NCBI GenBank assembly: GCA_902786565.1
Contig: CADACW010000036.1
Location: forward strand, 1-37,136
Direction: 5' to 3'
Length of the DNA: 37,136 nt
Source of the DNA: an uncultured Prevotellaceae bacterium
Lineage (GTDB): Bacteria; Bacteroidota; Bacteroidia; Bacteroidales; Bacteroidaceae
Position 1 is the first letter of the stretch. Every line of letters starts with the position of its first letter. Shown here in pieces: positions 1-9,156 of the stretch. A program made the translations under genes and the position numbers. Under the pieces are notes generated by a model, which saw only the letters and a list, made by a program, of their open reading frames with translations, did not search any database and had not been told where the DNA came from.

Positions 1-3000
1 GCTCCTGTAATGTCGCCTTCTGCAACAAGTTCATTATAGGCATCTTCGTCAGAGTAAATAACGAAAGTCTCATTGCTGAGTCTGCCATTGCTGGAGATGG
101 TTACTCCTTCAGGAAGAACCAGTGAGAAGTTAAGACCGATAAGAGTCTCGGTGGTCTCATAGTCCATGCGGATGACGAGGTTTGCCTTACCTTTGTCGTC
201 GGTGGTGACGTCGGCAGCGGTGAGAACCGTCACCTCGTTGTCGGCGCGGGTAGCGCGGCTTGTAGCAGCCTCTTCATCGCCAATTTTGCCACCGGCCATG
301 ATGGTCAGTGTTGAGGAAATGTCAGCCACGTCGGCAACGCCATCCTTGTTGACATCGGCCTGCTGTACGCTGAACTTTGTCACATCACCAGACATAACGG
401 TCAGGATAGCCGAGATGTCGGCCACGTCAACAGTGTTATCGCCGTTCACGTCGCCTTCGATGGTCTCGCCCTCACCGGGAGCGGGAACGATGCTTGTGTC
501 GGTTCCGAGATACTCAAGTGTCCAAGTGTCGAAGATACACCAGTCCTTCTCAACACCTTCATCCTTCTTGAGGCCGAGACGGAGGGTCTTGCCTTCGCCG
601 AGAGCAACAAGGATAGTGTTGTCGATGGCTGTTCCCTGCTCTTCGAAGAGAGTGCTTGCAGTGCTCATCATATTGGGAACCCAGAGGTTGCTGCCTTCAA
701 CGACTTCAGCCCAGTCGGTTTCGCCTGCATGAATGTCAGAAGCGAACGAAGCCAGACGATGCAGAGCGGTGCTCCAAGAACCGGCATCGGTAGTGGCATA
801 AAGCTTGGCGTAATCGTTGGCAGTGGGATTCTCGGTATATGCTGCATAGTCAGGAGCAGGACCATCACCACCGTAGCGATAGAAGCCTTTCATTGTCACG
901 CGGTATGCACCTGCGGGCAGACCAGCAATCTCCTGGTAGTGGTCAAACGGTGTGACGCTGAAAATCTCGGCATTGAAGTAATCAGCATTTGTGCCGACAG
1001 GTGTACCAGCCCAACCTTCTGAAGAAGCGACACCTGCGCCATTCTCTTCGTCACCGTAGCAAGGATGATTAATCACAGCAGAAATGTCGATGGGGTTGTC
1101 TGCGCTTGCACCTTCAACGTTGGGCAGACGCAACTTGGTCATAATGATGTTGATCTTCTCAATGAGTCCGGGCACGTCGCTGTCGTTATATTTGAAAGTC
1201 GTAAGACCGGTCAAAATCTCCTCATAGAGAGCATAAGCTTCATCGGCAGCAGGACTGTCGGAGTAAGTCTCCACAGCAATTAACAGCTTGTCATTGGCAG
1301 CCTGCAGAGAGGCGAAGAGCTCAACAGAAGCATTCACATTCTCCTCAGCGTCGAAGAGGTCGTTCAGAGCGTCGAACATCACCTCACCGCTCTTTCCGAG
1401 AGCAGCCTCTGCATCAGCAATGGCCTTTTCAAGGGTAGTGCGGATGTCCTTGCCCATCAGTTTGTTCGAGGCATCCTCGTTGAGAAGCATGCTCTTGGCA
1501 TTTGCAATCTCGTCGGGCAGTACGGTGTTCAGGGCAGTCTCGTCCTTACCGCAGTTGAAGAGCTGGAAGTTGTCCCAGATACACCAGCTGTCGCCCAGCT
1601 GTGTGCTGTTACCCTTCACACCGATGCGCATTTCCTGACCTGCACGGATGATACCGTAAGCGCTCTGCTTGTACATACCGGCATTGAAAGCGGTAGCGGC
1701 CGTAGCCATATCGTTGGGGAAGTAGAGGTGACCGGTAGCCAAGTTGGCATCAACCTGGTTCCTGTCATCGTCAACGGGCACATCCTCGTAGCCGCTTCCG
1801 TAGAATGCAGCGTCTTCAATCTGCTTTTCGTCACCATAGATGTTTGTGAACGGGGTCTTCTTACCATTCATATATACGAATACGGGAGCACCACCAGGCT
1901 TCACATAGCTAACCTCCTGGGCCTTGTAGTCGGGATAATGGCCACGGCCATAGCGGTAGAATCCCTGCACCTCGATGCGATAGACGCCCTCAGGAGCATC
2001 CTTCACAATCTGGTAGATATCATAGTTGGCGTTGTTCCAGCCTTCGAAGCAGTGGTTGTTGCTGTTTCCGCCATGCACCACATTACCACCACTGACCTTC
2101 TCGATAGTCCAGCCATTTGTGCCATCCTCAAAGTCGGGGTTGGTGAGGAGGTAAGTGCTGACAGTCTCAAATTCGTCGTGATTGACTTTTGTCTTTGCTT
2201 CTTTAATCTTGGCTTCCATCTCGTCAATCAGAGCGCGGAGCTGTTCGTTGCTCAGTTCGCGGGCATTCCAGGTCTCACTTGCCAGATACTTGCCCCAGTC
2301 GCCAACTTCCTCAACAACGGGGTCTTGCTGGTTCAGACTTGCGTCATCACCCACGGCAGCGGCCTTCTTGGCAGTGTTCAGGAACTCAGTCCAGAGGGAA
2401 ACATTCTGGCGCAGAGGCTCGAAAGCACTCTCAAGAGCAGCCATGGCAGCACGAGCGCTTGCTTCGTCGGTAGCAGTGACGCTGGTTTTCTTGAAGGCAT
2501 CGATATACATATCTGAGCAGTTGATGCCGCTGGTCGTGGTGAACGGGTCGGCAGCGTCAACACGCAGAGCCTCGTAGTCGGGGAACATATTGTCACGATA
2601 GTAGTTCACGTATGCCTGATAAGCCTGTTCGCCCTCACCGCAATAGATGAGCGAGAAGTCGTCGCAGATCACCCAGTCATCAGTTGTAGTAGTCTCCTTC
2701 TTCAGACCTATGCGGGCCTGGCCAGCGGGAATCTCGGCGAATACGGAGTTCTTGTAGAGTCCGAGGCTGTGCATATAGTACTCGGCAGCCACCATGTTGT
2801 TGGGGATGTAGTACGTAACGCCAGTTATCTCGTCCTTGGCACTCGACTCATTACCCTGTCCTGTTGCAGCGGTGGGAGCACCTTCGTAAGGTGACACGAC
2901 ATCGGTAGTGTATTCGTTCTCACCAGCTTTGAAGTAGAACTTAGCATACTTCGACTCCTCGTTCTGTGCCTTGAAGTTGGTGTATGCAGTTGTGGAGTTA

Positions 3001-4076
3001 CCTGCACGATAGAAAGCGTTTACACCAGCCACATAGAGACCAGCTTTCAGGCCCATAATGTCCTGATAAGTGTCGAAAGTCATAGAGAAGCGTTCAGCGT
3101 TCTCCTTCGGTCCGTATGAACCCCAACCTGAACCGCTCCAACCAGAGAGGTTGTCACCAGCGAAATCAGGATTAACAATAAGACTTGTCACGTCAAGAAC
3201 CTTGCCTGGGGTAAAGCCAGAGAAGGCACCCTCGGTGATGGCCTTGCTTAGGTCTTCTATAGCAGCCTGCATCTGTGCCACGGTGGAAATCTGGTCGTTA
3301 TAGACAGCAACAGCGGCAGTCACATCGACACCGGCAGCTTCAGCATCGCCGATGACTTTCTTCAGCTCTTCTGACTTGTTGAAAATGTCCAAAGCCTGGA
3401 AGTAGTCTTCCCAGTCACTTAGCTCCGGCAACTCGAAGAACTGCCAGTCTATATAGTGCCCTTCACTCTCGTCAAGGAACGGGGAGAGGGGCTGTGCGTC
3501 TGTGGCAGCCACCGTGCGACCGTTATTATCGCCGGAATAGGTCACTGCCAGGTCACGTCCGACAAAACCAGCATAAGCGGAAGGCTTGAGAGAGGGGTTG
3601 GCCTCTGAAGCCTGGATACGATAGGTGTTAGCGCCTTGGTCGATGACCTGAAAATAGATGTTGGCCTGCGAACCACGGTCGGTGAACATGGCGGTCTCAC
3701 TGTCGAAGAACACGTTGTTCCAGGCATTGGTGTACAGGTTGTAGTCACGCATAAGCAGCGTGGCGTCGGCCAGTGTCTTGCCTTCGGGCAGATAGAAATT
3801 CACTACGATGGGAACAGTAGCCGAAGCACACGCCTGTGTAGCCCAAGCGCATCCCTGCGAGAAGTAAGTCTGCTCGCCAACATTGTAGAGAACATAGTTC
3901 TTGCCGACTTGGAAGGTGGCAGGCGACTTGGCGACCTGGTCCAACGACAAACCTTCCACAAACGAGGGGATTGTAGCTGGAGCTTCTGGTGCCTCGCGCT
4001 CGATAAGGTCGGCAGCATTCGCACCCAGACCTGTCAGCCAGAGTGCGCTCAAAACCATAAGTCTTGAAAGTTTCAT
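1..4076 (-). CDS. Secreted multi-repeat protein with dockerin, 3' end outside window
   Basis: An open frame runs from ATG at 4076 to the window edge, about 1,358 codons with no stop. The N-terminus MKLSRLMVLSALWLTGLGANA is a signal peptide. Three similar modules of roughly 230 residues follow. Each has a segment like NPDFEDGTNGW, then GLxAGxYxVxxxxFYR, and ends in a D-x-(F/W)-x-L motif (DDFSLIYCG, DNFQLFNCG, DTWTLEYLG), as in galactose-binding-like or carbohydrate-binding beta-sandwich modules of Bacteroidales surface proteins. Near the C-terminus are two dockerin-type calcium loops, DVNGDNTVDVADI and DVNKDGVADVADI, followed by a beta-rich segment (LIGLNFSLVLPEGVTI) of cohesin-like character. 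It is probably exported and surface-attached; the ligand is unknown. No catalytic domain is visible. The stop and any sorting domain lie to the left of the window. Confidence 0.85.
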   Translation of the reverse strand, partial: MKLSRLMVLSALWLTGLGANAADLIEREAPEAPATIPSFVEGLSLDQVAKSPATFQVGKNYVLYNVGEQTYFSQGCAWATQACASATVPIVVNFYLPEGKTLADATLLMRDYNLYTNAWNNVFFDSETAMFTDRGSQANIYFQVIDQGANTYRIQASEANPSLKPSAYAGFVGRDLAVTYSGDNNGRTVAATDAQPLSPFLDESEGHYIDWQFFELPELSDWEDYFQALDIFNKSEELKKVIGDAEAAGVDVTAAVAVYNDQISTVAQMQAAIEDLSKAITEGAFSGFTPGKVLDVTSLIVNPDFAGDNLSGWSGSGWGSYGPKENAERFSMTFDTYQDIMGLKAGLYVAGVNAFYRAGNSTTAYTNFKAQNEESKYAKFYFKAGENEYTTDVVSPYEGAPTAATGQGNESSAKDEITGVTYYIPNNMVAAEYYMHSLGLYKNSVFAEIPAGQARIGLKKETTTTDDWVICDDFSLIYCGEGEQAYQAYVNYYRDNMFPDYEALRVDAADPFTTTSGINCSDMYIDAFKKTSVTATDEASARAAMAALESAFEPLRQNVSLWTEFLNTAKKAAAVGDDASLNQQDPVVEEVGDWGKYLASETWNARELSNEQLRALIDEMEAKIKEAKTKVNHDEFETVSTYLLTNPDFEDGTNGWTIEKVSGGNVVHGGNSNNHCFEGWNNANYDIYQIVKDAPEGVYRIEVQGFYRYGRGHYPDYKAQEVSYVKPGGAPVFVYMNGKKTPFTNIYGDEKQIEDAAFYGSGYEDVPVDDDRNQVDANLATGHLYFPNDMATAATAFNAGMYKQSAYGIIRAGQEMRIGVKGNSTQLGDSWCIWDNFQLFNCGKDETALNTVLPDEIANAKSMLLNEDASNKLMGKDIRTTLEKAIADAEAALGKSGEVMFDALNDLFDAEENVNASVELFASLQAANDKLLIAVETYSDSPAADEAYALYEEILTGLTTFKYNDSDVPGLIEKINIIMTKLRLPNVEGASADNPIDISAVINHPCYGDEENGAGVASSEGWAGTPVGTNADYFNAEIFSVTPFDHYQEIAGLPAGAYRVTMKGFYRYGGDGPAPDYAAYTENPTANDYAKLYATTDAGSWSTALHRLASFASDIHAGETDWAEVVEGSNLWVPNMMSTASTLFEEQGTAIDNTILVALGEGKTLRLGLKKDEGVEKDWCIFDTWTLEYLGTDTSIVPAPGEGETIEGDVNGDNTVDVADISAILTVMSGDVTKFSVQQADVNKDGVADVADISSTLTIMAGGKIGDEEAATSRATRADNEVTVLTAADVTTDDKGKANLVIRMDYETTETLIGLNFSLVLPEGVTISSNGRLSNETFVIYSDEDAYNELVAEGDITG

Positions 4077-4133
4077 AAGCTTAAAAATTAAAGTTAGTAA
4101 ATAAGGTAATTAAAAAGTTTATATAATTGGGTG

Positions 4134-4166
4134 CAAAGTTAAACATTTTTTTTTAATTGCATCAAA
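4134..4166 (-). promoter_or_regulatory. Bacteroidetes-type promoter for the dockerin repeat protein
   Basis: On the minus strand the -7 box TAACTTTG occupies 4141-4134, and a TTTG -33 element lies at 4166-4163 with a 21-bp gap. This fits the Bacteroidetes sigma-ABfr pattern and would start transcription about 50 bases before the ATG at 4076. Confidence 0.6.
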
Positions 4167-4185
4167 ATCTTTTCGTTTTTTTTCA

Positions 4186-4212
4186 TTGGACTGTAAAAAA
4201 AAGGTAACTTTG
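4186..4212 (+). promoter_or_regulatory. Putative promoter for the corrinoid fusion gene
   Basis: The -7 box TAACTTTG lies at 4205-4212, with TTG at 4186-4188 at somewhat short spacing. It gives a leader of about 20-25 bases to the ATG at 4241 and is divergent from the dockerin-protein promoter. Confidence 0.55.
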
Positions 4213-4240
4213 CAGCGTAAAACCATAAAACGATACAAGA

Positions 4241-7036
4241 ATGAACACTTGGAAAGACAATCTTGAAGAATCCAAAAAGCATTACGTCGACTGGTGGCAG
4301 CGCAGCGGACTGGTGCTCAACATGTGGGAACATTTCCAAACGGGTGTCAAACCCCATGCCGACGTGGCACCGCCTGCCCCACCCCGCGACCTCCGGCAGA
4401 AATGGTTCGACCCCCAGTGGCGGGCCGACTATCTGGACTGGTATGTGGCCCACTCGTGCCTGAAGGCCGACATATTGCCCGTGGCCAACACGCAGCTGGG
4501 GCCCGGCTCGCTGGCAGCCATCCTCGGCGCACGGCTGGAGGGCGGCGAAGACACCATCTGGATTCATGGCCGGGGCAATGAAGCGAAAGACGCTCTGACA
4601 TTTTCTATCGACAATGATAACTATCAGCTGCACAAAGACTTGCTGAGACGTTGCAAACAAAAGGCTGAAGGACATTACTACGTAGGCATGCCCGACCTGA
4701 TGGAGGGGCTCGACGTGCTGGCGGCCCTGAACGGCACCGACCAAGTGTTGCTCGACACAGTGATGCACCAGGAGAGGGTGGAGCAGCAACTGCAGGCCAT
4801 CAACGACATCTATTTTCAAGTGTTCGACGAACTCTACGACATCATCCGCGAGGGCGACGAGATGGCCTTCTGCTACTTCTCGTCGTGGGCGCCCGGCAAG
4901 ATGTCGAAGCTGCAGTGCGACCTCTCGACGATGATCAGCGAGGACGACTACCGCCGCTTTGTGCTGCCCTTCATCCGCCAGCAGTGCCAGCGCATTGACT
5001 ACACCCTCTACCATCTGGACGGCGTGGGAGCCATTCGCCATCTGCCTGCCCTGCTGGAGATAGACCAGCTGGACGCCATCCAGTGGACTCCCGGCGTGGG
5101 TGAGCCGCAGGGGGGCAGCGAGAAGTGGTACGACCTGTATCGCCGCATCCTGGACGGCGGCAAGAGCGTGATGTGCAGTTGGGTGAAGGTGGAAGAGCTG
5201 CGCCCACTGCTCAACGCCATCGGCACCCAGGGCGTACACTTGGAGATGGACTTCCACAACGAAGAGGAGGTGGAGGAAGCGCTGCGGATTGTCAACAGTT
5301 TCACCCGCCAATCCATCGACCCTACCCCTTCGGCTGGCAGGCGGGACATAGAGCGCAACGACTCGCTGCTCGTGCTCGACGGGGCCATGGGCACGATGAT
5401 TCAGCAGTACCACCTGCGGGAGGAGGACTATCGCGGGGCACGCTTCGCCAACCATCCCAAGGCGCTGAAGGGCTGCAACGACTTGCTTCCGCTGACTGCG
5501 CCCTTCATCGTGCGCGACATCCATTGCCGCTATCTGGAGGCCGGTGCCGATATGATTGAGACCGACACGTTCAACGCGCAACGCATCTCTATGGCCGACT
5601 ACGGTCTGGCCGACCATTGCCGCGACATCAACCTGGCGGCAGCACGGCTGGCCCGCGAGTGCGCCGATGCCTTCAGCACGCCCGACCATCCCCGCTACGT
5701 GGCCGGCAGCATTGGCCCCACCAGCCGTACGCTCTTCGGCGACCCCTCCTTGAAGGATTCGCTCAGACAGGCGTATTCGGAACAGATTCAGGCGCTGGCC
5801 GACGGTGGTGTCGATGCACTGCTCATAGAGACCATCTTCGACGTTGAGAATGCCCGTGTTGCCATTGAGGCCGCACGCGCCACGGCTCCGCACCTGCCCC
5901 TGATGCTAAGTTTCAGTGTTTCTACAGCAGAAGGATATAATATGTTGGGGCAGAGCGTCTTGGATTTCCTTGATGAAGTAATTGTAAAGGAGAAGGTCAA
6001 AGTGTTCAGTGTGGGCATCAACTGCCTGACAGATGTCGCGAAGATGACGCCACTCGTCAAGGAACTGTCACGTTTCGGTTGCCGCGTGAGCCTCTACCCC
6101 AACGCCGGAATGCCCGACGACCAAGGGCGCTACACCAAAAAGCCGGAACAGTTGCTGCACGACGTGTGGCCTCTGCTGGAGGGCCACCACCTTAATATTA
6201 TAGGTGGCTGCTGCGGCACTACCGACAACTACATCCGTCTCGTGGCAAAGGCCGTGGAGCCTGTTCCGGGAGTGAGAATCAGCCCGCTCGCCTGTGGTGT
6301 TTCTGCCACGGAGAGACGTGGATTGACACGGAGAATCGGAGGGCTGTCTGACTCGGAGGAGCGCGAGGAAAAGCGGTCTTTGCCTTTCGAGGCCGGCGCT
6401 GTTCAGCGGTCTTCCGTGGCTACGCTCTTCGATGCCATTGTGGCCGGGCATGCCGACGAGGCCATAGGTGCCACCCGCAAGGCTCTGGCCGACGGCAAGC
6501 AGCCTCAGGCACTGATAGACAGCGAGATGATTCCCGCCATGGGCGAGGTGGGCCGTCGCTTCGAGCAGGGAGAGGCTTTCGTACCGCAACTGCTGATGGC
6601 CGGTCGCGCCATGAAGGCAGCCATGGAAGTGGTGAAGCCCCTGATGGCCGAAGGCTGCACCCACAGCGCCGGAAAAGTGGTGATAGGAACGGTGAAGGGC
6701 GATCTTCACGACATTGGCAAGAACCTGGTGGCATCGATGTTGGAGGGCAACGGCTTCGAGGTGGTGGACATAGGCATCGACATCGATGCCGACACCTTCG
6801 TCCGAGCCGTCAGGCAGCACCAGCCCGACATTCTCTGTCTGAGTGCGCTGCTCACCACCACGATGGACTATATGAAGGTGGTGATCGATGCCTTGGAGGC
6901 CGCCGGACTGCGGCAGAAAGTCAAGGTGATGGTGGGCGGAGCCCCTGTGTCACAGGCGTTTGCCTACAAAATTGGCGCTGACGCCTACGGCGACAACGCC
7001 AATGCTGCAGTTGCCATCGCCCGGCAACTGGTTTAA
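4241..7036 (+). CDS. UroD-like methyltransferase / homocysteine S-methyltransferase / corrinoid protein fusion
   Basis: 931 residues in three modules. Residues 1 to about 365 resemble the uroporphyrinogen-decarboxylase-fold methyltransferases (MtaA/MtbA type); where zinc enzymes have His-X-Cys this one has His258-Leu-Asp260, with Cys312 in a VMCSW motif. Residues about 374-685 form a MetH-type homocysteine methyltransferase barrel, starting LLVLDGAMGT and carrying the zinc ligands Cys595 (GINC) and Cys657/Cys658 (GGCCG). Residues about 720-931 are a cobalamin cap plus B12 domain with the base-off motif D821-L-H823-D-I-G826. MetH's methyltetrahydrofolate-binding and SAM-reactivation domains are absent. 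Inference: a methyl group from an unknown donor is moved by the UroD-like module to the corrinoid and then to homocysteine, giving methionine. The gene is single, has its own promoter, and is convergent with the phosphate transporter 11 bases away. Confidence 0.9.
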   Translation: MNTWKDNLEESKKHYVDWWQRSGLVLNMWEHFQTGVKPHADVAPPAPPRDLRQKWFDPQWRADYLDWYVAHSCLKADILPVANTQLGPGSLAAILGARLEGGEDTIWIHGRGNEAKDALTFSIDNDNYQLHKDLLRRCKQKAEGHYYVGMPDLMEGLDVLAALNGTDQVLLDTVMHQERVEQQLQAINDIYFQVFDELYDIIREGDEMAFCYFSSWAPGKMSKLQCDLSTMISEDDYRRFVLPFIRQQCQRIDYTLYHLDGVGAIRHLPALLEIDQLDAIQWTPGVGEPQGGSEKWYDLYRRILDGGKSVMCSWVKVEELRPLLNAIGTQGVHLEMDFHNEEEVEEALRIVNSFTRQSIDPTPSAGRRDIERNDSLLVLDGAMGTMIQQYHLREEDYRGARFANHPKALKGCNDLLPLTAPFIVRDIHCRYLEAGADMIETDTFNAQRISMADYGLADHCRDINLAAARLARECADAFSTPDHPRYVAGSIGPTSRTLFGDPSLKDSLRQAYSEQIQALADGGVDALLIETIFDVENARVAIEAARATAPHLPLMLSFSVSTAEGYNMLGQSVLDFLDEVIVKEKVKVFSVGINCLTDVAKMTPLVKELSRFGCRVSLYPNAGMPDDQGRYTKKPEQLLHDVWPLLEGHHLNIIGGCCGTTDNYIRLVAKAVEPVPGVRISPLACGVSATERRGLTRRIGGLSDSEEREEKRSLPFEAGAVQRSSVATLFDAIVAGHADEAIGATRKALADGKQPQALIDSEMIPAMGEVGRRFEQGEAFVPQLLMAGRAMKAAMEVVKPLMAEGCTHSAGKVVIGTVKGDLHDIGKNLVASMLEGNGFEVVDIGIDIDADTFVRAVRQHQPDILCLSALLTTTMDYMKVVIDALEAAGLRQKVKVMVGGAPVSQAFAYKIGADAYGDNANAAVAIARQLV

Positions 7037-7047
7037 GGAAACAACGC

Positions 7048-8778
7048 TTAATTGCGCTGGCGGGTGCCCATGCGGGCTTCTACCACATTGACCACATAGT
7101 CGCCCAGCTTCTCGCACTCGTTCACCAAGTCCATATACACCGTACCCTCGGCGTAGGTGTAGGAGTGGTTGTTGATGTCCACGATGTTCTGCGCTTTCAG
7201 CTGGTTGCGGAAGTTGTTGATTTCGTTCTCGATGTTGAAGGTGCGGTTCACGTCGTAGCTCTCCTTGCGACCGCCCATCAGATGGTTCATCTGCGTCAGG
7301 GCATTGTCGGCCAGACCCATCATCTGGTGCAGATGGCTGTACTGCTGCTCAGTGAAGTGGTCCTGCTTCTGGGTGTACTTGCGGTTGATGGTGCGCGCCA
7401 TGTTGTAGCAGGCATCGCCAATGCTTTCCAACTCGCTGATTTCGCGCAGCATAGCACGAATCTTGCCTTTCGTCTCGTCAGAGAGATGAGCGTCTGAAAC
7501 CTGCTCCAGATACTTGGCAATCTCCAGCTCCATATTGTCGCTGATGCCCTCATATTTCTCTATGCGCGTATAGAGCTTGTTGAATTTCTGGTCGTCCTGC
7601 TTCTTGCCCGTGAGCGACGACGACTCGTTGAGCAGATCCTGCACCATGCCAAACATGCGCTGCATACGCTCTGAGAACGACTGTATCTCCTTCTGGGCCT
7701 CGAGCACCGAGAGTTCTGGCGTCTTCATGAATCCGGCGGTGATGAAGTGCAGGCGGAAGTCCTCCTCCTCGTCCACCTTCTTGGGCTTGATGACCCAACA
7801 TACGAATCGCTCAATCTGCGGTATGAACCAGATGAGGATACAGGCATTGATGACGTTGAACCCTGTGTGGAAGGCGGCCAGCGTGAACGTGAGCTTCGAC
7901 TGCATGCCCATGTGTGTCATGTCCTGACCGAAGAGGTTGGAGCCCGCATAGTCTACCGCCCACACCACGCCGTCGATGAACCAGCGGAACACAATCAATA
8001 TCCACAGCACGCCAAAGACATTGAAGAACATGTGGGCCAGGGCGGCGCGGCGGGCCTGTGTGTTGGCCGACAGGGCTGCCAGGTTCGACGTGATGGTGGT
8101 GCCTATGTTCTCGCCCAGCACCAGCGCAATGCCCTGATAGATAGGCATGGCACCGCTGCCGCAGAGCAGCATGGTGATGGCCATGACGGCGGCACTCGAC
8201 TGCACGCAAAACGTGAGCAAACCGCCCAAGAACAGGAAGACGAGCGTGGTCCAGAACGAATTGGGGTCGAATGACTGGAAGAAACTGAGCACGCTGGGGT
8301 TGTGGCCCAGGTCCATCTCGTTGCCGGTCAGTCGCAGGGTGGTCAGTCCCAGCAGCAACAGGCCCAAGCCGAAGAGAAAGTCGCCGATGTAGCGATGCTT
8401 CTTCATATAAATAAGGATGATGCCAATAAAGAAGCCCAAGTAGGAGACAATGCTGATGTCGAACGAAGACCCCAAGGCCATAATCCAGGCCGTCAGCGTG
8501 GTGCCGATGTTTGCACCCATAATGACACTAATGGCCTGCGCAAGAGTGAGCAGGCCAGCATTGACGAAAGAGACGGTCATAACGGTGGTGGCGGTCGACG
8601 ACTGCACAGAAGCTGTCACAAGCGTACCAGTAAGCATGCCCGTAAAGCGGTTGGTGGTCATGGCTCCCAGCACATGGCGCAACTGCGGACCGGCCATTTT
8701 CTGGAGCGCGTCACTCATCGACTTCATACCGAACATCAGCAGAGCCAACGAGCCAAGAAGTTTGAAAAGTGTCAACAT
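7048..8778 (-). CDS. Na/Pi cotransporter family protein with PhoU-like tail
   Basis: 576 residues. The N-terminal 320 residues hold the two inverted transmembrane repeats of the NptA/Npt2 family, each with the signature QSS: TASVQSSTATTVMTVSF in repeat one and TFCVQSSAAVMAITM in repeat two, with GANIGTTLTAW and GENIGTTITSN following. Residues about 345-576 are a soluble helical region resembling PhoU, a common arrangement in this family. Known role: sodium-driven phosphate uptake across the inner membrane, with the PhoU-like part likely regulatory. It starts at ATG 8778, shortly downstream of a -7 box, and stands alone. Confidence 0.92.
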   Translation of the reverse strand: MLTLFKLLGSLALLMFGMKSMSDALQKMAGPQLRHVLGAMTTNRFTGMLTGTLVTASVQSSTATTVMTVSFVNAGLLTLAQAISVIMGANIGTTLTAWIMALGSSFDISIVSYLGFFIGIILIYMKKHRYIGDFLFGLGLLLLGLTTLRLTGNEMDLGHNPSVLSFFQSFDPNSFWTTLVFLFLGGLLTFCVQSSAAVMAITMLLCGSGAMPIYQGIALVLGENIGTTITSNLAALSANTQARRAALAHMFFNVFGVLWILIVFRWFIDGVVWAVDYAGSNLFGQDMTHMGMQSKLTFTLAAFHTGFNVINACILIWFIPQIERFVCWVIKPKKVDEEEDFRLHFITAGFMKTPELSVLEAQKEIQSFSERMQRMFGMVQDLLNESSSLTGKKQDDQKFNKLYTRIEKYEGISDNMELEIAKYLEQVSDAHLSDETKGKIRAMLREISELESIGDACYNMARTINRKYTQKQDHFTEQQYSHLHQMMGLADNALTQMNHLMGGRKESYDVNRTFNIENEINNFRNQLKAQNIVDINNHSYTYAEGTVYMDLVNECEKLGDYVVNVVEARMGTRQRN

Positions 8779-8806
8779 AAAAATGATAAAATAAAGTTTG
8801 ACGCTG

Positions 8807-8814
8807 CAAAATTA
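8807..8814 (-). promoter_or_regulatory. -7 box upstream of the Na/Pi cotransporter gene
   Basis: The minus strand reads TAATTTTG here, matching TAnnTTTG, about 30 bases before the ATG at 8778. I see no clear -33 TTTG at the usual distance. Confidence 0.45.
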
Positions 8815-8885
8815 CAAAAAAAATCCGTATAAAAGTAGAGAAATATCATAATAATTTATAATTCCGGGTAAAGCAAAAACTTAAA

Positions 8886-8959
8886 TTACGTCGTAATTCA
8901 GATAAATTACGTCGTAATTTATATAAATTTCGTCGTAATTTAAATAAATTACGTCGTGC
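8886..8959. repeat. Four 21-bp-period copies of an odd palindrome
   Basis: Four copies of TTACGTCGTAA or close variants start at 8886, 8907, 8928 and 8949, exactly 21 bp apart. The core is an 11-bp palindrome around a central T (TTACG-T-CGTAA); copy three begins TTTCG and copy four ends in GTGC. The array lies in the 378-bp gap between the divergent phosphate transporter and PurF-like genes. Two-helical-turn spacing would place a bound dimer on one DNA face, suggesting an operator array. No gene is visible in this gap. Confidence 0.75.
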
Positions 8960-9074
8960 TTTTAATTATAGGTCCGGGCTGACGGATATTTTGCTCAGGC
9001 GCTCGCCATGTTTTGCGCCAGCGTTGACGCATTTAAATTTTCAGGCGGGTAAACGAAAAAATATGGGGGCCGTT

Positions 9075-9106
9075 TTTGGAAATATCGCTTTTTTTTGCTA
9101 CTTTTG
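9075..9106 (+). promoter_or_regulatory. Bacteroidetes-type promoter for the PurF-like/deacetylase/addB genes
   Basis: TTTG at 9075-9078 and TACTTTTG at 9099-9106 are separated by 20 bp, a good match to the Bacteroidetes -33/-7 consensus. The leader to the ATG at 9157 would be about 45 bases. Confidence 0.65.
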
Positions 9107-9156
9107 CAGCCAAATAGTGATGCTCCCGGCTTTTACACAACTATTATATATATAAT

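Noticed and set aside
4139-5893. 584-codon open frame on the minus strand
   Set aside because: It lies opposite the corrinoid fusion gene, whose domains and catalytic residues are clear. The antisense frame is an effect of GC-rich codon use and shows no domain.
8886-8959. CRISPR-like array at 21-bp period
   Set aside because: The spacing leaves only about 10 bases between cores, and these are similar AT-rich bases, not unique spacers.
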